This document shows, in pieces, positions 24,166 to 35,288 of a stretch of 64,000 nucleotides of DNA. The notes under the pieces are model-generated. The model ran no database searches and was not told the DNA's origin. It was given only the letters and a program-made list of their open reading frames with translations. The position numbers were made by a program, and so were the translations under genes. How positions within the stretch are numbered: the first letter of the stretch is position 1; the number at the start of each line of letters is the position of its first letter. Origin of the DNA: Cryptomeria japonica (taxonomy: Eukaryota; Streptophyta; Pinopsida; Cupressales; Cupressaceae); NCBI RefSeq assembly GCF_030272615.1, contig NC_081408.1:612069673-612133672 (forward strand), read 5' to 3'.

Positions 24166-24632
24166 GTTAGACGGCTTTGTCGACGGTGATGAAAGAATTG
24201 AACTAGTTCTACTTTTAAAAATTTCATAAAACATTTTTTATTTATTTGATTCAGTGTTATTTGCAAAAAAAGATTATCAATGATGTTTTGTTTCTCCAAG
24301 AATTGTCTAGGATCTTTCCGTTAGATAATATGTAACATCCAATGACTATATCTTTTCTTTACAAATGCTTATTTTATTTAATTATCATCTGAGTGTGAAT
24401 TATAATTTATATCTATGCAAAAGCAGAAGATACAAGCTGAAGACTCGTGTACAAGTAAATTTCATAAAAGAAAGCAAGCAAGCATTATCTTGAATGACAT
24501 GGAAACAAGCTCATCAACTGCCTAGAAGAGAGCAATTGGAGAAAAGAAGAGGAAAGTGTTAAAGGGTGATAAATACATAGAGAGTATGCAATACAAACAA
24601 ACAATGTCTGGAGTGTGTGATGTGACGTCTCT

Positions 24633-25272
24633 AATTTATGTCCAGAGGGACTAACTGGTCTTGGAGTTCCTGGGAAACCTATTGGGTCATGCTTGGAGGA
24701 AATCAATGTGTTCATGCAATGACCACCTTTTTTCTATTATGAGAATGATGCTTTTGCACCGAAGGATATTTGGAAGGCAATATCTGAAAATTTCTATAGT
24801 GTGGAACCAGAGTTGGCAGACTCGACATACTTTTTAGCTTCTAGAAGACCAAGAGGTTATGTACACAATCTCCCAATAGAAGGGCGATTTCAAGCATTAC
24901 CTCTCCTCCCCATGACTATTCAGGAAGCACTTCCTCAGACAAAGGACTATTGGCCTCCATGGGATCAAAGAAAAAAAATGAAGCATAGACTCTAGACGAT
25001 GTGGTGGTGTCCTTCATGAAGAACTTTGCACTATAATTGAAAATTCATGAGGGAAACTATAAGATAGTGAATAGAAATACATCCTTCAAAAGTGGGAAGA
25101 ATGGATCTTGGTTTGGGTGGGGCCAGGTCAGGTGGCTCCTCTAGAGGTTGACGAGATAGAAATCATATCAGTATTTGAAAAAGATCACACTCGTGGAACT
25201 TCGTGTGTGACTGATCGATGGCATTGTTTGGGTAATGCATTCCAAATAGATACAGTTGCATACCATTTATCT
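24633..25272 (+). pseudogene. DRM-type cytosine-5 methyltransferase fragment (sense, left arm)
   Basis: Plus strand reads, with a few stops and one or two frame changes: LTGLGVPGKPIG, PPFFYYENDAF, DIWKAISENFYSVEPELADS, RRPRGYVHNLPIEGRF, TIQEALPQTKDYWPPWD, then KYILQKWEEWILVWVG, VAPLEVDEIEI, DHTRG and LGNAFQIDTVAYHLSV. This is the order of plant DRM proteins, the RNA-directed DNA methylation enzymes whose catalytic motifs are rearranged (VI-X before I-V); the last box is motif X. UBA domains and motifs I-V are absent here. Stops such as TGA at 24718 and the missing half rule out an enzyme. Confidence 0.88.
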
Positions 25273-25273
25273 G

Positions 25274-25903
25274 TATGCAACTATATCTATTTGGAATGCA
25301 TTACCCAAACAACACAATCGATCAGTTGCACACGAAGTTCCATGAGTGTGATCTTTTTCAAATCCTAATATTATTTCTATCTCGTCAACCTCTAAAGGAT
25401 CCACCTAACCTGGCCCCACACAAACCAAGATCCATTCTTCCCACTTTTCAAGAATGTATTTCTATTCACTATCTCGTAGTTTCCCTCATTAATTTTCAAT
25501 TATAGTTCAGAGTTCTTCATGAAGGACACCACCACATCATCTACAGTTTAGCAATTCAATTTTTTTCTTTGATCCCATGGAGGCCAATAGTCCTTTGTCT
25601 GAGAAAGTGCTTCCTGAATAGTCATGGGGGGGAGAGGTAATTCTTGAAATCACCCTTCAATTGTGAGATTGTGTACATAACCTCTTGGTCTTCTGGAAGC
25701 CGAAAAGTACTTCGTGTCTGCCAACTCTGGTTCCACACTATAGAAATTGTCAGATATTGCCTTCCAAATATCCTTTGATGCAAAAGCATCATTCTCACAA
25801 TAGAAAAAAGTTGGCCCTTGCATGAACACATTGATTTCCTCCAAGCGTGGCCCAATAGGTTTCCCAGGAACTCCAAAACCAGTTAGTCCCTCTGGACATA
25901 AAT
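25274..25903 (-). pseudogene. DRM-type methyltransferase fragment (antisense, right arm)
   Basis: The mirror copy of the left arm. Minus strand keeps EEINVFMQGPTFFYCEN, DIWKAISDNFYSVEPELAD and RRPRGYVHNLTIEG without the TGA found in the left arm, so the arms have diverged on their own since duplication. It ends in a stop after TIEG. It has no value as a protein; its interest is as the complement of the sense arm. Confidence 0.85.
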
Positions 25904-26427
25904 TAGAGACGTCACATCACACACTCCAGACATTGTTTGTTTGTATTGCATACTCTCTATGTATTTATCACCCTTTAACACTTTCCTCTTCTTTTCTCCA
26001 ATTTCTCTCTTCTAGGTAGTTGATGAGCTTGTTGCCATGTCATTCAAGATAATGCCTACTTGCTTTCTTTTATGAAATTTACTTGCACATGAGTCTTCAA
26101 CTGGTATCTTTTGCTTCCACATAGATATAAATTTTAATTCGCGCTTAGATGATAATTAAATAAAATAAGCATTTGTAAAGAAAATATTTAGTCATTGGAT
26201 GTTACATATTATCTGACAAAAAGATCCTAGATCCAATTCTTGGAGAAAGGAAACATCATTGATAAACTTTTTTTCAAATAACACTGAATCAAGTAAGATA
26301 AAAACGTTTCATGTAAGTTTTAAAAGTAGAACTCATGCAATTCTTTCATGCACCGATGGCAAAGCCATCTGATCCACAACATTATCCATAATAGAACAAA
26401 TCACTATAATAGGCTATTATAAAGAAT

Positions 26428-27231
26428 CTATACAAAAATATGAAAGAACATTAAATTACCATTACAAACCCATAAACCATTAAATAGTGAAAATAGATAT
26501 AAATTTGTAAATGCCTCCCTACAAACACCACTTCCATAACCAAAACAAAAGAAATTCTTACCCACAAAAACTAAGTAGCTGGTGAGTTGCAAGTCTACAA
26601 CATCTCTTAGATGATTAAGCCATTTCTTAATTTTGTTCTTCTGATTAGTCAATGGATTTAGTTGCATGTACAAGCTTTCTATTTGAAGCCTTTTGTTTCC
26701 TTTTGCATCATTCTTCATCTCTATAGTATTGGATAGTTGTACAATTTGTGATGCTATAATATATATACGACCCTTAATATCCTTAGTATATTTAGGCCAT
26801 TCCCTTTAAAACAGGTATGCTGCCACTACATCCTTTACACTTTTCTAAAACGAAAATTATGCTTTCTTGTAGTTGGATATGTGTTGTTGCACATCTAATT
26901 ACCAAAACTTCTAGTCTTTTTTCTTCCACCTTCTTCTCTACATCCTTCAATTAAACTTTGGCTTCCAGTTTGAAAGAATGTTCCTTAAATCCATTAAGCA
27001 TCAATTGTTTTTTCTCTGCACTTGACAAAGAGTACTCATCCAAAAATACTTCTAGAAGTCCTTCATGAAGGAATTTCACTACATCATTAATAAGTTATGA
27101 TCCCTATATTTGAGACTTAAAAAAATTCTTGTGAGTAGAATGGTGAAGTTTATCACCCAAAAAAATCATATGCAAGGGAGACAATCACTTAAGGTCCATC
27201 TGATCTTGAGACATTGATGCCCACTTTATCA
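26428..27231 (-). other. unidentified gene-fragment-like sequence in the CACTA element
   Basis: On the minus strand a helical, charged stretch can be read across 26841-27070 (EVFLDEYSLSSAEKKQLML…VEEKRLEVLVI), and a 96-residue open frame follows at 26428-26718. This looks like captured host coding sequence rather than transposase, but I recognise no family. Confidence 0.3.
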
Positions 27232-28043
27232 TGTCACATCCAAAATTTACAAGACTAGGATGCCTTAGGTGCCCTGGTACTCATGATGGGGACACAAAAT
27301 ATGACCCCCCATTTCTTGCCTCATGCGTGACAAAAAAATTCAAACACTTTATGTATGATTAGGTATAAAAGGAAGCCTACCCTGTCATTTGAAGGGGTCT
27401 ACCTACAATTCAAGTGATCTCTTAATTATAAAATCAATTCAATTCCAAGTGAACAAGCAATCAAGCATTCATCAAGCATTGAAGGAGAATTCAAGTTAAA
27501 GCACAAAATTCATGATCAATAGTCTGCATGACATCCTAAAAATTTATGTGAGGATTCAAGAAAGATTCATCAAGGTATCATGTTCAATTTTAAGTATTTT
27601 TAGATTAGATCTAAAGGGATCAATTTAAAGAGGGAGGAAGAGATCTTTTCCTAAAGATGTCTACCTCCAAAAATAGAGGAGATATTTAATAAAGATATCA
27701 TCTTTTTAATTAAGAAATGGGCAGGAGATTAAGAATACAAACCTTCCATATTGCACACCTCAAGGTATATTCAAACCTATTTGACCTAGGAAAGCCCCCA
27801 TCAACAAACCTATTTTCATCATTTTATGTGTAGGAAATTGATTCAGGAGTTACGTGTGAAGAATTTGGAAAAGTAAATGATGACAATCAAACTCAAATTT
27901 TGATGCCATGAAAAGAAGAAGAGTAGGCCATTTCCATACACCTTCCTTTACTATTTTAAAAATATCATTGACCAAAATATTGTGCAGTAGTAGTATGGAG
28001 TGCATTTCATCATACCACTTTCTTTTCAAAGGTGACTAATTGA

Positions 28044-28225
28044 TTGTGCTATTTGGGTAATGTATTCCAAATAGATACATTTGCATACCATTTATCTGTC
28101 TTGAAAGCCTTTTATCCTGATGGCATTAAATTAAAGTTCTTTCCCTATTTTTTGGTGATCTCTGGAATAGAGGTTGCTTTGCATCGACCTGGGATACATT
28201 TAACTTGTGTTGTATCTATGGAAAT
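28044..28225 (+). pseudogene. second DRM methyltransferase fragment (motif X to motif I)
   Basis: Plus strand reads YLGNVFQIDTFAYHLSV, LKAFYPDGIKL and EVALHRPGI, then LTCVVSMEI. In DRM proteins this directly follows the part carried by the first hairpin and overlaps it by ~16 residues (LGN…YHLSV). Motif I, normally FSGIGGAEVALHRLG, is damaged (ISGIEVALHRPG), so S-adenosylmethionine could not be bound normally. The captured gene therefore covered at least motifs VI to I. Confidence 0.85.
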
Positions 28226-28330
28226 ATGTATCCTAGGTCGATGCAATGCAACCTCTGCTCCACCAATACCAGATAGAAGAGAAAGTACTTTAATTTAAAG
28301 TCATCAAGATAAAATGCTTTCAAGACATAT
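28094..28330. repeat. second inverted repeat (two ~105-bp arms, 26-nt loop) of DRM sequence
   Basis: Left arm 28094-28199, right arm 28226-28330; for example CATCGACCTGGGATACAT pairs with ATGTATCCTAGGTCGATG. The loop continues the sense DRM frame, so the antisense arm was added at its end, the same layout as in the large hairpin. Confidence 0.9.
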
Positions 28331-28782
28331 ATTAGGTATAAAAGGAAGCCTACCCTTTCATTTGAAGGGGTTTACCTACAATTCAAGTGATCTCTTAATT
28401 ATAAAATCAATTCAATTCCAAGTGAACAAGCAATCAAGCATTCATCAAGCATTGAAGGAGAATTCAAGTTAAAGGACACCATTCTGCATGACATCCTAAA
28501 ACCTTGTGTGAGGATTCAAGAAAGATTCATCAAGGTATCATGTTCAATTTTAAGCATTTTTAGATTAGATCTATCCTTTCCCTCAAAAGGAAAACATCAT
28601 ACTTAAAGGTTAATTCACAACCCGAGGTTTGACCTAGGAAAGCCCCCATCAACAAACCTATTTTTCATTATTTTGTGTGTAGGAAATTGATTCAGGAGTT
28701 ACATGTGAAGAATTTGGAAAAGTAAATGATGAAAATCAAACTCAAATTTTGATGGAATGAAAAGCATAAGAGTAGGCCATTT

Positions 28783-31251
28783 CACACCTCCTAGTCCCAA
28801 GAATTTTTGACAACCTTTTGATAGTAGATTTTGTATACCATCCTAATCCAAAAAGCATTCATTTTGTCTACATCTGACAGGTGGAGGATCTGGTTGATCC
28901 ACACCTCCTAGTCCTAACAATTCTACGTGAACACTCTATCACGAGAGAAGAGATATGACTTCTAGGTCTACTAAGGAGATGCTTACTATAAGTCATATGA
29001 TAAGAGAAAATAGAAGAAACGTGAATACTACTAGCTAAAAAGTTGTGTAATATTGGGTGATTCATGTTACATCATGGATTTCATTAGCTAGAAATTTGTG
29101 TTATGCTAGGTGATCCATGATAGAGAAGATTAACAAACAAAACCATTTGTTCGCAAGGCAATCCAAAAACTCTACTACAAAATGGTTGTCAAGTCGTGAC
29201 ACAAAACACAAACAACGATAATAACCAACAACAATGGTCACACTAGCATTAATCCATGCTATTCGAAGTAATGAATCTCAAAAAAATAATAACCATTCCC
29301 TAGAGGGCGCTATGTACCACAACACTTCTAGTTTGAGGATACAACATAAATGAATTAACACGAGAAAAAAGGAGAGCTCATATGCCTCCCCTTAAGATGT
29401 CAACATACCTCTAGGTTGATATCTTAAGGTAGATAGTGATCAAGGCCAATAAGCACCTTCAACACCAAGAAGATACCCTTAATAAAGATACATGCATTCC
29501 AAGCTAGGAAGAAAGATCCTTGTACATGCCTCATTGCTATAAGAAAGGAAGAGATAGTTGTAAAAGAGATATTATGGAAACATTAAACATAATTTAAATG
29601 AAGGCAACCAAAAGAATGCAGAGGATAAAAAAACTCTATAGAGCAACTATTTTACATACCTCAAATACAAAATTGTAGAGTGGAACAATAAAAAATGGCA
29701 AATCAAGGAAAGAATGAAAGATCCACACCAAATTCTTATACAATGCAGTCCATTTGAAGGATTTTCATTCAACACAAGATAGTGAAGGGGTCATTATGAT
29801 GATTTATTTGAAGGTTCATAAGTTAAAGGTAGTCACTAACATATAAAGAGTGAATAAATTGAAGAGAGCTCAATGAATTGCTAGCGTAGCATGAGGATGT
29901 ATGATGTTAACAATAGCAAAATGATATTATGATGGTGGTGAAACTACAAAAAGTTTTGATCATATTTTTATTGAGCATGAAAGAAACCACCTTGAGCTCA
30001 TGAATGATAGGCATCATGTTGTATAGTATCAACCCTTGTTGAACAAGGGTGTCACATTTTTTAGTCTCGATCAGTGCAAGGAGACATTTTGTGTATATGA
30101 AGTGGTTTCAATTAGCCATTTTGTAAATGTATAAGTAGAGAGGAGAGGTCGATGTCTTTGTTTATTTGCCTACAAAACAATGAAAGAGGTCCTAATCAAG
30201 GAACACACATGTCCAAGAAAGGAGAGAATTTGGATTCAAGACAATTTTATGCAAGAAAGGATATCGAGTTATAAAAGATAAAAATCAACAAAGGCAAAGT
30301 GGATCCTTAAAAAAGAGGAACAATTGACAACTATTATTCTTGCTCCACAATGTAGAGACAAGAAGAACTAGGCTATTACGTTGCCTCCCTAGTATGATTG
30401 CACATGAAATCGTAGTATCATGAATGACAATGAGCCCCTAATAGGTAATTAAGCTACCAATGTCATATAGCAAGATAAAAACATAATAGGTCATAAATGT
30501 CATTTAGAAGGGATATGATGAGTGTATAACTCATTGTCACCTATTATTTAAATGTTACTAGAACTACAATAAGTTGTTGAATTTTAATCTCCAAATCATG
30601 ACATTCATTAGTGGAATAGTTGATGATGCTTGAAAAAAGGATTGTCCTCATTTTGTTTATGGTTTTTTCTTCAATTTTTCAAGGGGAGAGTAATTAAGTT
30701 GACTTTAAGAAACTCATACAAAATTATCTCTTGCTGTGATATTAAAAGTTGTTGGAAAAGTCATAGATATATTAGACAATGGGGGAGGGGATGTCAACAA
30801 AGGAGGAGGATAGAAACCTAATTCTTCTTTAGAAAAATGTAATGTATATTTCTCATGAACCTCCACACTTCATTGCATGCATCCTAAATCATTTCCATTG
30901 CATCCATGTGTATAATTAAATGTGGTATTTAAATCATGTCTAGAGGAGTGTGTTCATTCATATTTTCCAAGTTTAAAGATCCTCACCATCATAAGGACAT
31001 GTGTTGGAAGAAGAGGTTGGAATAGATTTAGAAGAAGCTTGAATAATTGACACATACAACTCCCTTGAGACTTAATATTTGGATATGTAAATGTTATTCA
31101 CTTCTCAATTCAAGATGCAAGTTATTTTCAAGGTTATCTTTTCTTTCAAATATGTGTTATATCTTTAATATGATAAATATAATTATAGTCTTGTATGTTG
31201 CAGATGAAAGGAGCATTTATCAATTTCAATGTCCTTCTCACAAATGCCGAT

Positions 31252-31292
<41 letters not shown>

Positions 31293-32929
31293 CAAGGAGG
31301 ATCAAGCAATACCTTGACCGGTCATGTCTATTAGACATGACTGATCAAGATATTACTTGATCGCACCTTTTGAATTATCGTGTATTTACCAATCAGTGTA
31401 TATCACTTAACAAACTAGATGATACTTAATCGGCGTGTCTATCATATGCAAGACAACCGATACTAATCGATATGTATTAGTTAAGCCTGATAACAATCAA
31501 TGGTCACAGTTAATATATTAACCGATATTAATCAAAGTGCATTGGTTAAGCCTGATAACAGTCGGTGTTCATAGTTAATATGTTAACCAAAATTAATCGG
31601 AGTGCATTGGTTTTAATGTAAACCAATACCAATTGGTATTCTGTTCTATGATTTTTACAATCGATTATTATCGGTAGTTAAGCATTGATCAAACTTTGCA
31701 AGTATGGTTGAATATATACAAATTTAAGAATGATCATCAAATGAAGGAACAATAGCTTGAAATCTTCATCATAGTTTATTGATAGGATAGATGATTGAAT
31801 GAGAGACTTCATTTATCTCTCATTCAATCATTTATCTTACTGAGGCTATCATGCATTAACAGGATAGAGGGACCTTATATCAAATTAAGGAAGGCATGAG
31901 AGTGATATATGTATTAGTGTAATTATTATACTTTTTGAATATTTATCCTTAGTATAATATTGGAAATAGTATCTTATACTAATTAGGGAGTTGTAATTAG
32001 GATATTATTTTCCCATTTTTAATTGTTGATCTCATTATTTAAGACACAAATGATTTTCATCATTTCTTTTCTTTATGTGGAATACATATCTAATGTAATT
32101 ATTTATATTTTTAATAAGAAAATAAATTTATTGTAGTAATCATGTGGTTTTTTAATTTTATCTCTTTGTCTAAGAGAAAGTATTGAAGATCATAACTCTA
32201 ACATGGCTTTATTCTGGATGAGTAACAAAATTCCTCTATTATTTATTCTATGTTAGATGTTCATACCTTGTTCAAAAACTTCCAATTTCTATGAGGCAGT
32301 CTATCAAACAGTCGGCGTGCCATTTCAAAGCTCCCATTTTCGCACAAGCTGGGAGATGTTGACAGAGCTTTACACCTATGCCCACACCAATAGAGAATCA
32401 GAAGCTTTTCTTGGGATCACCATTTCAAGGCTCTTTATCTTGCTTTGCGCACCAATGGAGAATCAAAAGCTTTGCTCAAGATCACCATTTCAAGGCTCTT
32501 TATGGTGCTTTTCTCAAGATCACCATTCATTTCTAGTAGGAATCAAGCGTTGATTTTGAATAGATATGATCTATATTCAGTAGATTCTCCAGTTGTAGAT
32601 TTGGATGCAGAGTGAGTTTCATATCCCCCAGATGTTGATCGAGCATATCCATATCCAATGGCGAAGGGGCAAGCAGATCGAGTTGGACCTGCCTCTACCC
32701 GTCTTGTGCCTTTGCCCCCGTGTGTCCCTCTCTCCCCTACGGGTCTGCTTCAGTTGCATTACGCAGAAAAAAATCAGTCATGGCGTTACACAGACACAAC
32801 CTTGATATAGTTGTTGGGCTTTGATAGAGGTGGAACTGTGGGTGGGAGTATGTTGTTGGGGCAGCAACATGAGAATGGGAAGAGGCCGCGAAAATGATTT
32901 GAAATGTCTTTTTTTTCTTTTTAAGTAAT
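28783..32929. other. no gene recognised; minor repeats in the CACTA element
   Basis: Mostly AT-rich DNA. It holds a (TA)n run at ~31254-31290, a 65-bp minisatellite near 31456, a short hairpin (GATGATTGAATGAGAGA with its complement) near 31790-31832, and a duplicated GATCACCATTTCAAGGCTCT word at ~32415-32525. No transposase frame was found. Confidence 0.5.
31456..31630. repeat. 65-bp minisatellite, ~2.6 copies
   Basis: ACCGATA..TTAATATATTA units begin at 31456, 31521 and 31586, exactly 65 bp apart, sharing AAGCCTGATAACA and GCATTGGTT. Confidence 0.8.
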
Positions 32930-33115
32930 GCCCATTGTCATTAGAATTTCGATGAACATGGGCACTTTTTGTAAAAAACACAAATGTCATTGCCAATTCC
33001 TTCTCTGCCAAAAACATATATTGAATTATCGTCAGAATTTTGACGAATGCAGGCAATTTTTCAAAAAAAAATTAAATTTGTTCACAATATACCTTCTCCA
33101 TCAGAATTTTAGGGA
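32930..33115. repeat. right subterminal repeats of the CACTA element
   Basis: GTCATTAGAATTTCGATGAA, CGTCAGAATTTTGACGAA and CATCAGAATTTTAGGG, spaced about 80 bp, match the words at the left end and are likely transposition-protein binding sites. Confidence 0.7.
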
Positions 33116-33128
33116 AAATGTATTGGTG

Positions 33129-33884
33129 GATATACCCAGAGATGGTTCAAGGCCTTGAGGCACCTTTCATCTAATAATTCTAGCTCTTGTAAGCACGCAA
33201 TTCTGTATTCTTCATCTGGTAGGATATTTTGCATTGATACCCATAGAGAGGGGATCTCAATCTCAAGGGGAAGGATGGCTTCGGAGCCAAAGACCAGGGA
33301 ATAGGGGGTGGTCCCTGTGGGGGTGTGGATGGAGGTGTGGTAGGCCCAAAAAGCAGGATGGAGTTGGAGGTGCCAATCACGGCCAACTTCATTGACTATC
33401 TTTTTGAGGATTTTGATTAGGGTTTTATTAGAAGCCTCAGCTTGACCATTGCCTTGGGGGTAATATGGAGTTGAGAAGTGATTTTGTATGTTGAAATTTT
33501 TGGTAGAGTTCTTTGACATCCTGGTTTTTAAATTGTCTGCCATTATCTCTAATGATAACTTTTGGAATGCCATATCGACAGATTAGGTAGTTCAAGATGA
33601 ATTTGGATATCTTCTTACCAGTGGTAAAAGTAAGAGGGATAGCCTCTACCCACTTGGTGAAATACTCAGTGGCGGTGATAATGAATTTATGTCCGTTGGA
33701 GGAAGAAGGGTGGATTTTCCCAATAAGATCGAGCCCCCACTGTGAGAAGGGCTAGGGTGTAATGAATAGCTACAATTCTTGTGATGGTGCATGGATCTTG
33801 TCTCCATGTTGTTGGAAAGGGATGCATTTCTTCACATAGTTATATGCATCTACTTCCATTTTAGGCCAATAATATCTCAGGTAA
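33129..33884 (-). pseudogene. Tat integrase catalytic core
   Basis: Minus strand: RYYWPKMEVDAYNYVKKC (end of the zinc module), WGLDLIGKI (first Asp), ATEYFTKWVEA, IRDNGRQFKN (second Asp), a frameshift near 33490, then YYPQGNGQAEASNK (Glu). All three catalytic acids remain. The left side (33129) is cut by the CACTA element and the right side (~33880) by the larger TIR element, so this is a ~750-bp island of the original gene. Confidence 0.9.
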
Positions 33885-33926
33885 GTGCACAAAGATGGTG
33901 GTCAAAAAGGGGGGTATAAGTTGACA
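33885..33926 (+). repeat. left terminal inverted repeat
   Basis: GTGCACAAAGATGGTGGT followed by a G-rich stretch ending GACAC. Pairs with 43079-43113. Confidence 0.85.
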
Positions 33927-33929
33927 CTT

Positions 33930-34788
33930 TTTTTTTTTTTTTTTGAAATCAAGTGAACCTAAACTTGGAGGCAAAATTTGAAAGTCATCCACTCAAGATA
34001 TGAAGATAATCAAAGAACAAATATTGTAGTACTCTGAATCTAGTTTCCAAACTACTAAACTTTTTAAAAATTGGATAAGATTAAGAGGGTCAAATCCTTT
34101 GTGCACAAAACACTGACCCTGATTTTTTCTGAAAAACATAACATAGTGTTTGACGTGCACATCAAAAAAGTCATAGTTAGATTTAGTATTTTGACAAATC
34201 CTTTGGATGAAAGAGAGTTAAGAGTGAGCACTAGAAGATGTGTATTTTTTTGTAATTTTTTGTTTTTTTATGATTTTTCCAATCGAGCGTTTTCTGAAAA
34301 TTAGGTACATGTTCACGCGTGAAGCATAAGTTGCACTAAACAAATCGAAAATACAATTTTTTTTTTTAATTGTAAAGAATCAAGTTCACTACAATAATAT
34401 ATAAAGTTTTTAAATTTGAATAAGTATATTAAAATTTATTCAAAAAATGGTGCACCTATGTCTGTGAGAACTATGGAGACACTGGTAAAAGAAATTCAAT
34501 AATAATATGTTATTGTTGTTCAAATTGAAAAAAAATTATATGGTTAGAAAGCTCAGAAGATGGGTGAAAATATGGTGGCAATTTTAGAAAAACCCACTTG
34601 ATGAAGTGTAAACTTGATGATGACAAAGTCGATAAACCAAGTTGATAAAATAAAACACGTCAAAAATGAGAGAAATGGAGGGAAATCAAACTTCCAAACC
34701 GTAGCTTTGTCATCCAGGCCTATTTCCAAGCCTAAATAGTCAAAAGCACATACGGGGTCCTTATGGTTTAAAAAGCGTGTACGGGGTA
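33930..34788. other. left subterminal non-coding region
   Basis: AT-rich, no gene seen. Its last 45 bases hold two copies of a GCRYRTACGGGGT word (34747, 34775), like the palindromic cluster at the other end. Confidence 0.5.
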
Positions 34789-35288
34789 NNNNNNNNNNNN
34801 NNNNNNNNNNNNNNNNNNNNNNNNNNNNNNNNNNNNNNNNNNNNNNNNNNNNNNNNNNNNNNNNNNNNNNNNNNNNNNNNNNNNNNNNNNNNNNNNNNNN
34901 NNNNNNNNNNNNNNNNNNNNNNNNNNNNNNNNNNNNNNNNNNNNNNNNNNNNNNNNNNNNNNNNNNNNNNNNNNNNNNNNNNNNNNNNNNNNNNNNNNNN
35001 NNNNNNNNNNNNNNNNNNNNNNNNNNNNNNNNNNNNNNNNNNNNNNNNNNNNNNNNNNNNNNNNNNNNNNNNNNNNNNNNNNNNNNNNNNNNNNNNNNNN
35101 NNNNNNNNNNNNNNNNNNNNNNNNNNNNNNNNNNNNNNNNNNNNNNNNNNNNNNNNNNNNNNNNNNNNNNNNNNNNNNNNNNNNNNNNNNNNNNNNNNNN
35201 NNNNNNNNNNNNNNNNNNNNNNNNNNNNNNNNNNNNNNNNNNNNNNNNNNNNNNNNNNNNNNNNNNNNNNNNNNNNNNNNNNNNNNNN
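34789..35288. other. assembly gap, 500 N
   Basis: Exactly 500 N, so a placeholder of unknown true size. It removes the 5' end of the transposase gene. Open frames through it carry no information. Confidence 1.

Larger units (their letters stand above)
24168..26372. repeat. large inverted repeat (two ~1.1 kb arms, 11-nt loop)
   Basis: Left arm 24168-25262, loop 25263-25273, right arm 25274-26372. The arms are ~90% complementary by eye and stay collinear end to end, e.g. AAAGTAGAACTCATGCAATT at the far right pairs with the start of the left arm. A transcript through it would fold into a hairpin more than 1 kb long. Confidence 0.92.
27358..28782. repeat. LTR-like direct repeat flanking the second DRM hairpin
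   Basis: Copy 1 (27358-27933) and copy 2 (28331-28782) both start ATTAGGTATAAAAGGAAGCC and end GAGTAGGCCATTT. Copy 2 lacks an internal ~120 bp. The TATAAAAGG followed by a CAAGCAATCAAGCATTC-type leader looks like the R/U5 part of a retrotransposon LTR. TGTCACATCC at 27232 may be the U3 start of copy 1. Confidence 0.75.
23830..33128. mobile_element. non-autonomous CACTA transposon carrying DRM methyltransferase hairpins
   Basis: Left end CACTAGTACATTT; right end, read inward, CACCAATACATTT. Flanks repeat GAT at 23827-23829 and 33129-33131, the 3-bp target duplication typical of CACTA. Removing it rejoins the Tat integrase sequence …ALNHLWVY / NRLRMSYHKK. TCAGAATT-type subterminal repeats lie at both ends. 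No long transposase frame is visible, so it would depend on an autonomous partner. Cargo: two inverted repeats derived from a DRM gene, an LTR-like direct repeat and unidentified fragments. Confidence 0.92.

Noticed and set aside
24801-24995. Reading the DRM frames as a functional methyltransferase gene
   Set aside because: Motifs I-V are absent or damaged, several stops and frame changes occur, and the piece is mirrored in a hairpin; only a fragment call is justified.
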